Source of the DNA: Pseudomonadota bacterium
GTDB lineage: Bacteria; Pseudomonadota; Gammaproteobacteria; Burkholderiales; Ferrovaceae
Assembly: GCA_021828745.1 (NCBI GenBank)
Contig: JAJZDE010000022.1
Location: 1-15,650 of the forward strand
Direction: 5' to 3'
Length of the DNA: 15,650 nucleotides
Shown here: positions 7,491 through 14,045 of the stretch, one piece after another
Position numbering within the stretch: position 1 is the stretch's first letter
How the letters are laid out: every line of letters begins with the position of its first letter
The notes under the pieces: generated by a model
What the model was told of the DNA's origin: nothing
Databases searched by the model: none
What the model saw: only the letters and a program-made list of their open reading frames with translations
Position numbers and translations under genes: made by a program

Positions 7491-7539
7491 GCTGGGATAT
7501 GAGTGTCTGGCACTACTTGCGAGCATCCACCTGCCGTAT

Positions 7540-7953
7540 TCACGGAGGCTGGGGAATTGACCGACTCAATCCCTTGGCCATGGATACTGGAATATTGGGA
7601 CTCAGCGGGTTGACGCTGACGCGTAGTTTTGCCGGTTCAATAATCAAATCCATGTCTTCCATCGGGATAGCGCCGAGCAACACCTGATTGCCGATGACAA
7701 GCGCACCGGTTACGCATTCTCGGTTAAGCATGGATATTCGCACAGGTGAGACATAGTCCACCAAGTGCGACTTGCCATCGGCGGCTGTTTGTACTTCGCG
7801 TTTTGATCTGGTCTTGAGTTGTAATTGCAGGGCGATGTGCTCAGGAATACACAAGTGCATTGCGCCCGTATCCACCACGGCGCAGGCATTCAACTCTTCC
7901 AGATCATCTCGTGCATCGTTGGCCAGTCTCAAATCTGCGTAGGTGATACCCAT
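7540..7953 (-). CDS. retropepsin-like (clan AA) aspartic protease
   Basis: The protein (137 aa) belongs to the small bacterial clan AA aspartic proteases, single-domain relatives of retroviral pepsins that would act as homodimers. The catalytic triplet DTG is at residues 28-30 in CAVVDTGAMHLCIP. The second family landmark, LLGAIPMEDMDLIIEP, and the following VNP segment are near the C-terminus. It starts MGITYADL, as expected for the group, and ATG 7953 has GGAG nine bases upstream, so it looks complete. Its natural substrates are not known. It is not obviously in an operon with its neighbours: vapBC lies over 500 bp downstream and the broken nucleotidyltransferase gene ends 150 bp upstream. 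In some genomes such proteases sit near toxin-antitoxin genes, but no partner is visible here. Confidence 0.85.
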   Translation of the reverse strand: MGITYADLRLANDARDDLEELNACAVVDTGAMHLCIPEHIALQLQLKTRSKREVQTAADGKSHLVDYVSPVRISMLNRECVTGALVIGNQVLLGAIPMEDMDLIIEPAKLRVSVNPLSPNIPVSMAKGLSRSIPQPP

Positions 7954-8102
7954 TTCGGCCTTCTCCTGTATTTACAGATAACCACCCCCGACCGCTCTGA
8001 TTATACCGGTTCTGAATATCCCTGGTCGGTGACCTGGATGACCCATTATCCACTTTACACAAAACTTCGCCATTTTTCCGCCATACCCAAAGCAACTTGT
8101 GG

Positions 8103-8411
8103 TTACTTCTCCTCCTGCAGGACGACATATTCCTTGCGGATGATTCCGTGAAAACGTTCGGGCACTTCATCTCAAATATGCAAGTCCACGATGAACAGAA
8201 GATTGCTTTCATCCAGGGCTTCTTTCAGTTCCGAGACCAGAGGGCGTTGTGCCGATGAGGAGAAAACCACGAGATCGAGGTCAGAGTTTGGGCGGGCAGT
8301 CCATTTTACGCGGGAGCCATAGGCCCATACCGCGATGCCAGGGAGAAATCTGCTCAAGAACGAAAGTGGTTCTTTTCTTTGCTCTGGCGTGATGTCAATG
8401 GCAGCGGTCAT
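8103..8411 (-). pseudogene. MNT-type minimal nucleotidyltransferase, interrupted by an in-frame stop
   Basis: The first 79 residues form a minimal nucleotidyltransferase (MNT) core: GSRVKWTARPNSDLDLVVF, with G32-S33 and the paired D44/D46, and a third acidic residue D76 in IVDLHI. A TGA at 8174-8172 then ends translation. Reading through it gives 22 more residues (DEVPERFHGIIRK then EYVVLQEEK) in the same frame, ending at TAA 8105-8103. That tail matches the normal C-terminus of this family, where the stop position usually reads W, so a TGG-to-TGA mutation is the simple explanation. MNT proteins are often antitoxins that nucleotidylate a HEPN toxin, but no HEPN gene is seen here. The truncated core keeps the catalytic residues and could be active or may be dead. 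Its ATG overlaps the stop of an unrecognised upstream frame as ATGA. Confidence 0.8.
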
Positions 8412-8590
8412 TCCCGGGTGGTTTCCGTCATCTCCGATTCGGCAATCTGCTCATGAGACGGTAAACGGCAACTGAGCGGCGTTATTTCCAATTTCCACTG
8501 GGAAGTTACACTATTGCCCGTTGTACCCTCCCAACGAACCAGAACCACATCTCCTCCAATATTTGATCCGGGGGAGTATGCTGCGATCAA
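8408..8590 (-). CDS. unrecognised short ORF upstream of the nucleotidyltransferase, probably a gene remnant
   Basis: The frame (60 aa from TTG 8590, open further upstream) ends with TGA overlapping the nucleotidyltransferase ATG as ATGA, the layout of a coupled gene pair. Its composition is protein-like: it contains NIGGDVVLVRWEG and WKLEITPLSCRLPSHEQIAES. I do not recognise the family, and it is not a HEPN domain. No good start codon with a ribosome site is visible. Another minus frame covering 8587 to about 8840 also reads plausibly (RATPAHEQRINQVMTAVLG), which suggests one gene broken by frameshifts. It could be the degraded partner of the nucleotidyltransferase, or chance. Confidence 0.3.
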   Translation of the reverse strand: MIAAYSPGSNIGGDVVLVRWEGTTGNSVTSQWKLEITPLSCRLPSHEQIAESEMTETTRE

Positions 8591-8847
8591 TGGAAACCGT
8601 GGAGCGCCATGGAGGTTATAATGTGGCGTTTCTTGTCAGACAGAACTCCCAATAAGAGTAGGGTGAGCATCTTCCTGGCGACACATTTTTGTCTGCCTTG
8701 ACCGGCGTTGGTTGGAAATGGGATAACCACAAACGACGAACAATCATTCCCGAGTACCGCAGTCATGACTTGGTTGATGCGCTGCTCGTGGGCAGGGGTG
8801 GCACGGTTACGGTGTGGATCGTCATGGAATAAGAGGGGGAAATGACA
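8591..8847. other. region without a confident gene upstream of the AlbA_2/GHKL gene
   Basis: No intact gene, RNA or clear promoter is recognised. A minus-strand frame runs through it, ending at 8587 with an 80-residue protein-like stretch, but its upstream half is antisense to the next gene. The 3' end of this region must contain the promoter and leader of the AlbA_2/GHKL operon; the only clear element is its purine-rich ribosome site at 8832-8839. Confidence 0.4.
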
Positions 8848-10056
8848 ATGGAAAGGCTTTCTGACCAACAATTGGAAGCATTGTTGAATGACACGGAATC
8901 GGACCTTACAGAACGTAAAAAATCGTTCAGGGGCGATGTATCCAGGAAAGCACGACAAGTTGTTTGTGCATTTTCCAATGATTTGCCAAATCACAACAGT
9001 CCAGGGGTTCTTTTCATTGGTGCAGGGGATGATGGGACTCCATCGGGTGAGCCCATAACGGATGAATTATTGCTGGCACTTGCCGATATGAAAACAGACG
9101 GCAATATTCTGCCGCTGCCCGTTCTCTCGGTTGAAAAACGAATATTAAAAGGATCGGAAATGGCTATCGTTACAGTCATGCCTTCCGATATGCCGCCAGT
9201 GAAATACGAAGGAAGAATCTGGATTAGAACCGGCCCCCGGCGTTCTCTAGCAAACGAGCAGGAAGAACGAATTCTCAATGAAAGAAGAAGATATAAGAAT
9301 CTTCCCTTTGATATTTATCCTATCCCATCGGCAAGGATTACGGATATTTCGAAATCTGTTTTTGAAAACGAGTTCCTCCCCGCAGCCTTTGCCGCCGATG
9401 TGTTGGAGAATAACGGGCGCACCTATGAAGAGCGATTAGCGACCTGCAAGATGATCGTTTCCCCCGAGAACACAACTCCGACGGTGCTTGGTCTGCTGGC
9501 CATCGGAAAGAGCCCTCAGGATTTTTTACCAGGTGCCTATATTCAGTTCTTGCGAATTGATGGAACGGACCTTGCCGATCCCGTGGTTGACGAGGAAGAT
9601 ATCGGCGGATCGATCGTTGAACTGCTCCGTCGTACTGAGGAAAAACTCAAGGCCCATAACCGTGTCGCTGTTGATATTACTTCAACTCCAACGCACCAGA
9701 TAGAAATGCCTTATCCACCTGCGGCGATCCAACAAATTCTGTATAACGCGGTACTCCATCGTACATATGAAAGCACCAATGCGCCTGTCCGGGTATATTG
9801 GTTCAATGACCGGATCGAGATCAACAGCCCAGGTGGCCCCTATGGGAATGTCACCTCTGAAAACTTTGGCAGGCCAGGCATCACCGATTATCGTAATCCG
9901 AATATTGGGGGGGTGCTGAAAACCTTCGGTTTCATACAAGCCTTCGGGAGGGGTATTGCCACTACTCGAAGAGAGATGGAAAGGAATGGGAATCCTGCCC
10001 CGGAATTCGAGACGAATCAAAGTGCCGTCGTATGCACGTTAAGGGGAAAACAATGA
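8848..10056 (+). CDS. AlbA_2 (Schlafen-like) domain / GHKL ATPase protein
   Basis: The protein (402 aa) begins with an AlbA_2/Schlafen-type putative nucleic-acid-binding domain (about residues 10-135), including ESDLTERKKSF and GVLFIGAGDDGTPSG. A RecG-like or 'divergent AAA-4' C-terminus follows with GHKL-type ATP-binding features at about 290-375: N300 and H304 in LYNAVLHRTY, IEINSPGG (323-330), and GRGIATTRREM (367-377). Such proteins are usually annotated as transcriptional regulators or ATP-binding proteins, and their function is mostly unproven. ATG 8848 is preferred because AGAGGGGG (8832-8839) lies eight bases upstream; ATG 8842 would be only two bases away. The stop overlaps the ParA start as ATGA, so the two are co-translated. 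The gene looks less GC-rich than the flanking chromosomal genes, consistent with transfer. Confidence 0.85.
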   Translation: MERLSDQQLEALLNDTESDLTERKKSFRGDVSRKARQVVCAFSNDLPNHNSPGVLFIGAGDDGTPSGEPITDELLLALADMKTDGNILPLPVLSVEKRILKGSEMAIVTVMPSDMPPVKYEGRIWIRTGPRRSLANEQEERILNERRRYKNLPFDIYPIPSARITDISKSVFENEFLPAAFAADVLENNGRTYEERLATCKMIVSPENTTPTVLGLLAIGKSPQDFLPGAYIQFLRIDGTDLADPVVDEEDIGGSIVELLRRTEEKLKAHNRVAVDITSTPTHQIEMPYPPAAIQQILYNAVLHRTYESTNAPVRVYWFNDRIEINSPGGPYGNVTSENFGRPGITDYRNPNIGGVLKTFGFIQAFGRGIATTRREMERNGNPAPEFETNQSAVVCTLRGKQ

Positions 10057-11093
10057 CTTCACCTGTGCTGACATTTTTCAACAACAAAGGGGGTGTTGGC
10101 AAAACTTCCCTTATTTATCATCTGGCTTGGATGTTCGCGAGTCTGCGTAAACGGGTCGTAATAATCGACTTGGATCCACAGGCCAACTTGACTGCAGCAT
10201 TTCTGGATGAAGATAACATAGAGGCAATTTGGGATCAGAGGGGTCTTGGATCAACCATCTACCAGTGTGTCAAGCCACTGACAGGCGTGGGCGATATTGC
10301 AGAACCGGTTCTTCAGAATATTGCCACCGACTTGTTTCTACTGCCCGGTGACGTAAACCTCTCCGGCTACGAAGACGCATTGTCTGCCGAATGGCCCAAC
10401 AGCATGGGCGACAATAATCTTTATCGCCCCATGCGTATTCTCAGTTCTTTTTGGCAGGTGATGCAGATGGCGGCCAGAAAGGTCCAAGCGGACATCATTC
10501 TGGTGGATATAGGCCCGAATCTGGGCGCAATCAATCGGTCGGTATTGGTGGCGACGGATTATGTAACGATCCCACTTGGCGCTGACCTTTTCTCCTTACA
10601 GGGTTTGAAAAACCTGGGCCCTACCCTGAGGGGCTGGAAAAACCTCTGGCAAAAAAGGTTGGACAACTGGAATGCAAGTACCGAAAAAATCGGTTACCCG
10701 GATTTCAAACTCCCACAGGGGAAGATGCTGCCCATTGGTTACCTGTGCCAGCAGCATGGCGTGCGCCTGGATCGTCCGGTCAAGGCTTACGACAAATGGG
10801 TGCAGCGTATTCCCAATGTGTATCGGGAATACGTTTTGAATGAAATACCCCAAAAAGCACTTCGCCAGGAAGATGACCCCTATTGCTTGGCAACCATAAA
10901 GCACTACCGTAGCCTGATCCCGATGGCGCAGGAACATAGGAAGCCCATTTTTAATCTGACCTCGGCCGACGGCGCTATCGGCAGCCACGCCAATGCCGTG
11001 CAGGATGCAAAAAGGGACTTTAGGCTGCTGGCGGAAAAGATAGCCGGGAAGATAGATGTTCAACCCGGATTTTATCTGAAATCATTCGCCTAG
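10053..11093 (+). CDS. ParA/MinD-family ATPase coupled to the AlbA_2/GHKL gene
   Basis: The protein (346 aa) is a deviant-Walker ATPase: KGGVGKTS at residues 12-19 with the signature lysine K12, IIDLDPQANLT at 37-47 (Walker A'), and DIILVDIGP at 147-155 (Walker B). The domain ends near residue 200; the C-terminal part (about 215-346) is longer than in plasmid ParA proteins and unrecognised. Start ATG 10053 overlaps the previous stop (ATGA) and has AAGGGG (10041-10046) six bases upstream, so the in-frame ATG at 10032 is less likely. There is no ParB gene or parS-like repeat next to it, so plasmid or chromosome partition is an unlikely role. ATP-switched positioning or assembly together with its partner is the reasonable inference. 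Confidence 0.88.
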   Translation: MTSPVLTFFNNKGGVGKTSLIYHLAWMFASLRKRVVIIDLDPQANLTAAFLDEDNIEAIWDQRGLGSTIYQCVKPLTGVGDIAEPVLQNIATDLFLLPGDVNLSGYEDALSAEWPNSMGDNNLYRPMRILSSFWQVMQMAARKVQADIILVDIGPNLGAINRSVLVATDYVTIPLGADLFSLQGLKNLGPTLRGWKNLWQKRLDNWNASTEKIGYPDFKLPQGKMLPIGYLCQQHGVRLDRPVKAYDKWVQRIPNVYREYVLNEIPQKALRQEDDPYCLATIKHYRSLIPMAQEHRKPIFNLTSADGAIGSHANAVQDAKRDFRLLAEKIAGKIDVQPGFYLKSFA

Positions 11094-11134
11094 CCATCCG
11101 CCCATAGAATCCATGTGGGCAGATGAGCAAACAC

Positions 11135-11553
11135 TCATGAAATCGTGAGTTGTCTTCCCCGGGTTCCCCCTGGTCTCTTGGGGAGCGTCACCTCGAGCAC
11201 GCCGTCGGAATATTTGGCGATGGTACCGCCATCATCGACTTCCTGGCCAAGGCTGAGGCTGACCTTACCGTAATAACGCTCGCTGTGGATCACATTTCAC
11301 CTTCCTTCTCTTCCTTTTCCTTTTTGGTCTCGGCACTGATGGAAATCTGATTGCCTTCGATGGAGACCTGGATGTTCTCCTTCTTCACGCCGGGGATTTC
11401 CGCCTTGACTTTGTAGGCCTTGTCATCTTCTGACACATCCAGTTTTATTTGAGGTTCGGTCACCTCCATCCCACGGAAAACTGGCCTGAGCATGAAGCCT
11501 CTGAAAAAGTCCTACATATTGCCGAATGGATCGAAACGGGTGATGTTGGCCAT
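11135..11553 (-). pseudogene. small heat shock protein Hsp20, with nonsense codon and frameshift
   Basis: The gene has a proper start: ATG 11553 with GGAGGAG (11565-11559) five bases ahead, reading MANITRFDPFGNM. Codon 14 is TAG (11514-11512) where homologues usually carry a charged residue such as E. After it the frame continues as DFFRGF and into the alpha-crystallin domain (KLDVSEDDKAYKVKAEIPG, then GNQISISAETKKEK). Near 11293-11297 the frame shifts by -1, and the rest (HSERYYGKVSLSLGQEVDD, then KYSDGVLEVTLPKRPGG) is read in another frame to TGA 11137-11135. Total length (419 bases) is not a multiple of three, consistent with a single-base loss. The chaperone would be a cytoplasmic holdase; as written only fragments could be made. 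It follows the DUF2934 gene by 15 bases, as an operon. Sequencing error is an alternative explanation. Confidence 0.87.
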
Positions 11554-11568
11554 CCTGACTCCTCCGGG

Positions 11569-11844
11569 TTAATGTGGTTGTAATAGAGCATCGACCTCAG
11601 CCTCGGCTTCAAGCCAGTCAGCCAGGGTATCGCCACCATTGAAGCCTCGACGTTCTGCACGGTAATACGCAGCCACTGCAATCATCTCATCACGCTCGAT
11701 ACCGTTTCCCTGAATGGCTATTTCGGTTGTTGATGCGCGGGTTTTTTGTCTTCTGGGTTTGGCCGTTGTCGGTGTTGAGGCCTTACTGGTCTTTCTCGGT
11801 TTTTTGTCGTCTTTCACGGGCGATTCAAGAGATGTATGGGGCAT
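11569..11844 (-). CDS. DUF2934 domain protein
   Basis: The protein (91 aa) has a basic, Lys/Thr/Ser-rich, probably disordered N-terminus (residues 10-48, with KPRRQKTRAS), followed by a DUF2934 domain (about 50-88): IAVAAYYRAERRGF, then DTLADWLEAEAEVDALL. The domain is short and helical and has no known activity; it is common in proteobacteria and often near stress genes. ATG 11844 has GAGGAG (11856-11851) six bases upstream. The frame is open to GTG 11982, but no ribosome site supports that longer form. It is the first gene of a two-gene unit with hsp20. Confidence 0.78.
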   Translation of the reverse strand: MPHTSLESPVKDDKKPRKTSKASTPTTAKPRRQKTRASTTEIAIQGNGIERDEMIAVAAYYRAERRGFNGGDTLADWLEAEAEVDALLQPH

Positions 11845-12029
11845 GATTTTCTCCTCACTGATGTCGGAAATGAGATCGGCCTGATGATCGGAGGGCAGGT
11901 AATGGTTTGTTGGATACAGAACTGCAGACAGCATAGCCAAACCGCCAACCGTGATAATAGCCTTTTTTTGATGGTATTCCACTTGATCGAAGAATTCAAG
12001 GAGAAATAGCCCAGCATCGGGACTGACAA

Positions 12030-12058
12030 CTCAACTTCCCGACCCGGTTGGCTATAAT
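12030..12058 (+). promoter_or_regulatory. probable sigma-70 promoter of glk
   Basis: A perfect TATAAT -10 box lies at 12053-12058, 37 bases before the glk start. The best spaced -35 candidate (around 12031-12036, TCAACT) is poor, so the promoter may depend on an activator. The expected RNA start is near 12065, giving a leader of about 30 bases. Confidence 0.5.
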
Positions 12059-12094
12059 CAGCGTATGTTGGGCGATTAGACGTTGGGAGAGATG

Positions 12095-13078
12095 ATGAAA
12101 CGGATTCTGGTGGGGGACATCGGCGGGACCAAAACGCGTCTGGCATTGGCTGAGGGAGAGGGGGCGGCAGTGGCGTTGACGGAGGTGCGGGAGTACCCCA
12201 GTCCGCACTATGCCACTTTGGAAGCCGTGTTGGAAGAATACATGACTCAGGTGGATTCCCCTGTGGAGGGGATTGCGCTGGGGGTGGCGGGCCCGGTTGC
12301 CAGGCAGCGCGCCCAGGTGACCAACCTCCCCTGGGTGGTGGAGGGGGCGGTCTTACGCCAACACTTCGGGGTCGAGTGTGTCCTGCTCAATGATCTGGAA
12401 GCCGTAGCCTGGGGGCTGCCTGCTCTGAATGGGGATGAACTTTTTTCCTTGCAGGAAGGGGTGTCCGGAGAAGGGAATCGCGCCGTGATTGCAGCGGGAA
12501 CCGGGTTGGGCGAGGCGGGCATTCATTGGGATGGCACCCGTTTTTATCCTTTTGCCACGGAGGGTGGGCATACCTCATTTTCCCCCCGCACGGAACGGGA
12601 GTTGGCGCTCTGGCGATTTCTTCAGGCGCGTCATGGCCATGTCAGTTGGGAGCGGGTGGTCTCCGGGATGGCCTTGCCCGAACTCCACGAGTTTTTACGG
12701 GCCTACGAACATTCATCTCCCCCTCTCTGGTTGCAGGCAGCATTGGCGGAAGGTTCTGTAGGCGCGGTATTGGCGCAGGCGGCAGTGGAAGCAACGGATC
12801 CACTGTGTGTGGAATTGATGCATTGGTTCGTCTGTTTGTATGGAGCGGAAGCGGGCAATCTGGCACTCAAGGTGATGAGTCGCGGTGGGGTGTACGTGGG
12901 CGGGGGGATTGCCCCAAAAATCCTGCCCTTGCTACGCCAACCTGGTTTCCTGGAGTCTTTTGTGGATAAGGGGCGCATGCGTCCCTTGCTGGAAGCCATG
13001 CCCGTGCAGGTCATTGTGACGGACCGGGTGGCTCTTTACGGATTGGCGCTGGCGGCCAGAAGCCCTCGCATTTGTTGA
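12095..13078 (+). CDS. glk: glucokinase (Glk family)
   Basis: The enzyme (327 aa) phosphorylates glucose to glucose-6-phosphate with ATP in the cytoplasm, feeding glycolysis or the pentose phosphate and Entner-Doudoroff routes. It has the actin-like sugar kinase layout: the N-terminal phosphate loop GDIGGTKTRLAL (8-18), GVAGPV (63-68), the catalytic aspartate D100 in LLNDLEAVAWGLPAL, AAGTGLGEAGI (133-143), and the hexose-binding TEGGHTSFSPR (155-165). GGVYVGGGIAPK in the C-terminal half is the adenosine-side motif. Length is typical for proteobacterial Glk, and the ROK-family zinc motif is absent. ATG 12095 is chosen because GGGAG (12085-12089) is five bases upstream and homologues begin near MKRILVGDIGG; TTG 12083 and ATG 12092 are in frame. 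Its 3' end overlaps the convergent glycosylase gene by 43 bp. Confidence 0.93.
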   Translation: MKRILVGDIGGTKTRLALAEGEGAAVALTEVREYPSPHYATLEAVLEEYMTQVDSPVEGIALGVAGPVARQRAQVTNLPWVVEGAVLRQHFGVECVLLNDLEAVAWGLPALNGDELFSLQEGVSGEGNRAVIAAGTGLGEAGIHWDGTRFYPFATEGGHTSFSPRTERELALWRFLQARHGHVSWERVVSGMALPELHEFLRAYEHSSPPLWLQAALAEGSVGAVLAQAAVEATDPLCVELMHWFVCLYGAEAGNLALKVMSRGGVYVGGGIAPKILPLLRQPGFLESFVDKGRMRPLLEAMPVQVIVTDRVALYGLALAARSPRIC

Positions 13079-13752
13079 TGGAATAAACTGCCTCCCCCAT
13101 TGGCGGGGTGGCGCACCGGGTGGGCGCTGATCCCGAGAGAGGCCAGGGTTGCCTGGCTCTTGCGCCCGATGGCAATGAGGCGGCCCTGTGGGAATAACGC
13201 CAGAAAGGCTTTGAGGGTATCCTTGCCCGACTCCAACTCCGTGTCGGTGGGGGTGCGGTTGGTGAGGGGGTTGAGCGGGTGGTGGGGATGCCAGGCAAAG
13301 GCGTTCCATAGCACGAAATCATGGCTGTGGCCGAGTCCCAGCATCGTGTTCCATACCATGGTCGCGGTGGGTTCCAGAGCCCCTGCAGGATTTTGTCGGC
13401 CATCAGAGAGTAACGTCCGGCTGGTGCGGAATTTGTCCCCTGAAAAAAAGCGGTGGGTCGGTGCCGGGTTCCAACTCATCGGGTGCATGCTGCCCGTGTC
13501 TTCGAGCAGGCGTCGTTCACTGGTCATCGCACAACCGGAAAATTTGGCACCCTGGTAACCGGGGGCTTCGGCAATCAGGATCCAGCGTGCCCGGTTCAGG
13601 CGTTCCTCCAGATAGCGGGTCAGATGGGAGAGGCGTTGCTGCGGAGCCGACGGGTTGGCATCATTGAGGGAGTCCGTATCTCGCCATGGGTTGAAAACGG
13701 TAGAACTGGAAGTTCGCGCGTGCAAAAGGGCAAGAAAAGTGGGCAGGGTCAC
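13036..13752 (-). CDS. uracil-DNA-glycosylase superfamily protein
   Basis: The protein (238 aa) belongs to the uracil-DNA glycosylase superfamily, base-excision-repair enzymes or relatives of unknown substrate. Visible motifs are ILIAEAPGYQGAKFSGCAMT (compare the GEAPG motif A of family 4/5 enzymes), VLWNAFAWHPHHP in the middle, and VRHPANGGG near the C-terminus at the place of the HPS-type DNA-intercalation motif. There are not the four cysteines expected of an iron-sulphur family 4 enzyme, so it is a divergent branch and its activity on uracil is not certain. I chose GTG 13752 with AGGA (13761-13758) five bases upstream. The frame is open to 13974, but that extension reads like noncoding DNA and would run into the chemoreceptor promoter. 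The gene runs convergent to glk and ends inside glk's coding sequence. Confidence 0.7.
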   Translation of the reverse strand: MTLPTFLALLHARTSSSTVFNPWRDTDSLNDANPSAPQQRLSHLTRYLEERLNRARWILIAEAPGYQGAKFSGCAMTSERRLLEDTGSMHPMSWNPAPTHRFFSGDKFRTSRTLLSDGRQNPAGALEPTATMVWNTMLGLGHSHDFVLWNAFAWHPHHPLNPLTNRTPTDTELESGKDTLKAFLALFPQGRLIAIGRKSQATLASLGISAHPVRHPANGGGSLFHQQMRGLLAASANP

Positions 13753-13970
13753 GTCCGTCCTGGAATTGTCGGGGGGGGAACAGGTTGCATTACTGAAAGA
13801 ACGGGATAACAGGGGAAAACGCCGGAAATTTTGATCAGGAAGGGTGATTATCGCACTGTGTCCAGGTTTTGGAAAGGGAGCAAAGGGGAGAATTGAGGCT
13901 GTAATGTGGTGTTTTTGAAAGGAGACAGCATGGGTGTAATACGGGTATGCTAGCAGTCGGATTAAATCTC

Positions 13971-13997
13971 TCAAGTTTGGGTTGGGTCATCCGATAG
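13971..13997 (+). promoter_or_regulatory. sigma-28 (FliA) flagellar/chemotaxis promoter
   Basis: TCAAGTTT (13971-13978), 11 bases, then TCCGATAG (13990-13997). Compared with the enterobacterial sigma-28 consensus TAAAGTTT-N11-GCCGATAA this matches 13 of 16 positions with exact spacing. It lies 49 bases upstream of the chemoreceptor start, the right place for a late flagellar-class gene, and implies co-regulation with motility genes elsewhere in the genome. Confidence 0.8.
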
Positions 13998-14045
13998 TAC
14001 AGTATACGGATGTGGATGCGGATTTAGAGGCGGAAGGAAATACTC

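Noticed and set aside
10053..11093. Plasmid partition locus (parAB/parS)
   Set aside because: No ParB gene, no iterated centromere-like repeats and no replication gene are present; the ATPase is coupled to an AlbA_2/GHKL gene instead.
11100..11120. GCCCA/TGGGC hairpin after the ParA-like gene as a terminator
   Set aside because: The stem is only five pairs with an 11-base loop and no T-tract follows, so it is too weak to call.
11845..11982. N-terminal extension of the DUF2934 protein with a hydrophobic stretch
   Set aside because: The GTG at 11982 has no ribosome site, while ATG 11844 has GAGGAG at ideal spacing; the extension is probably untranslated leader.
12642..13014. Several overlapping frames within glk on both strands
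   Set aside because: All are shadows of the high-GC glucokinase gene with its complete set of family motifs.
13753..13974. N-terminal extension of the glycosylase-superfamily gene
   Set aside because: The extension has poor protein character, would overlap the sigma-28 promoter, and a better start with AGGA exists at 13752.
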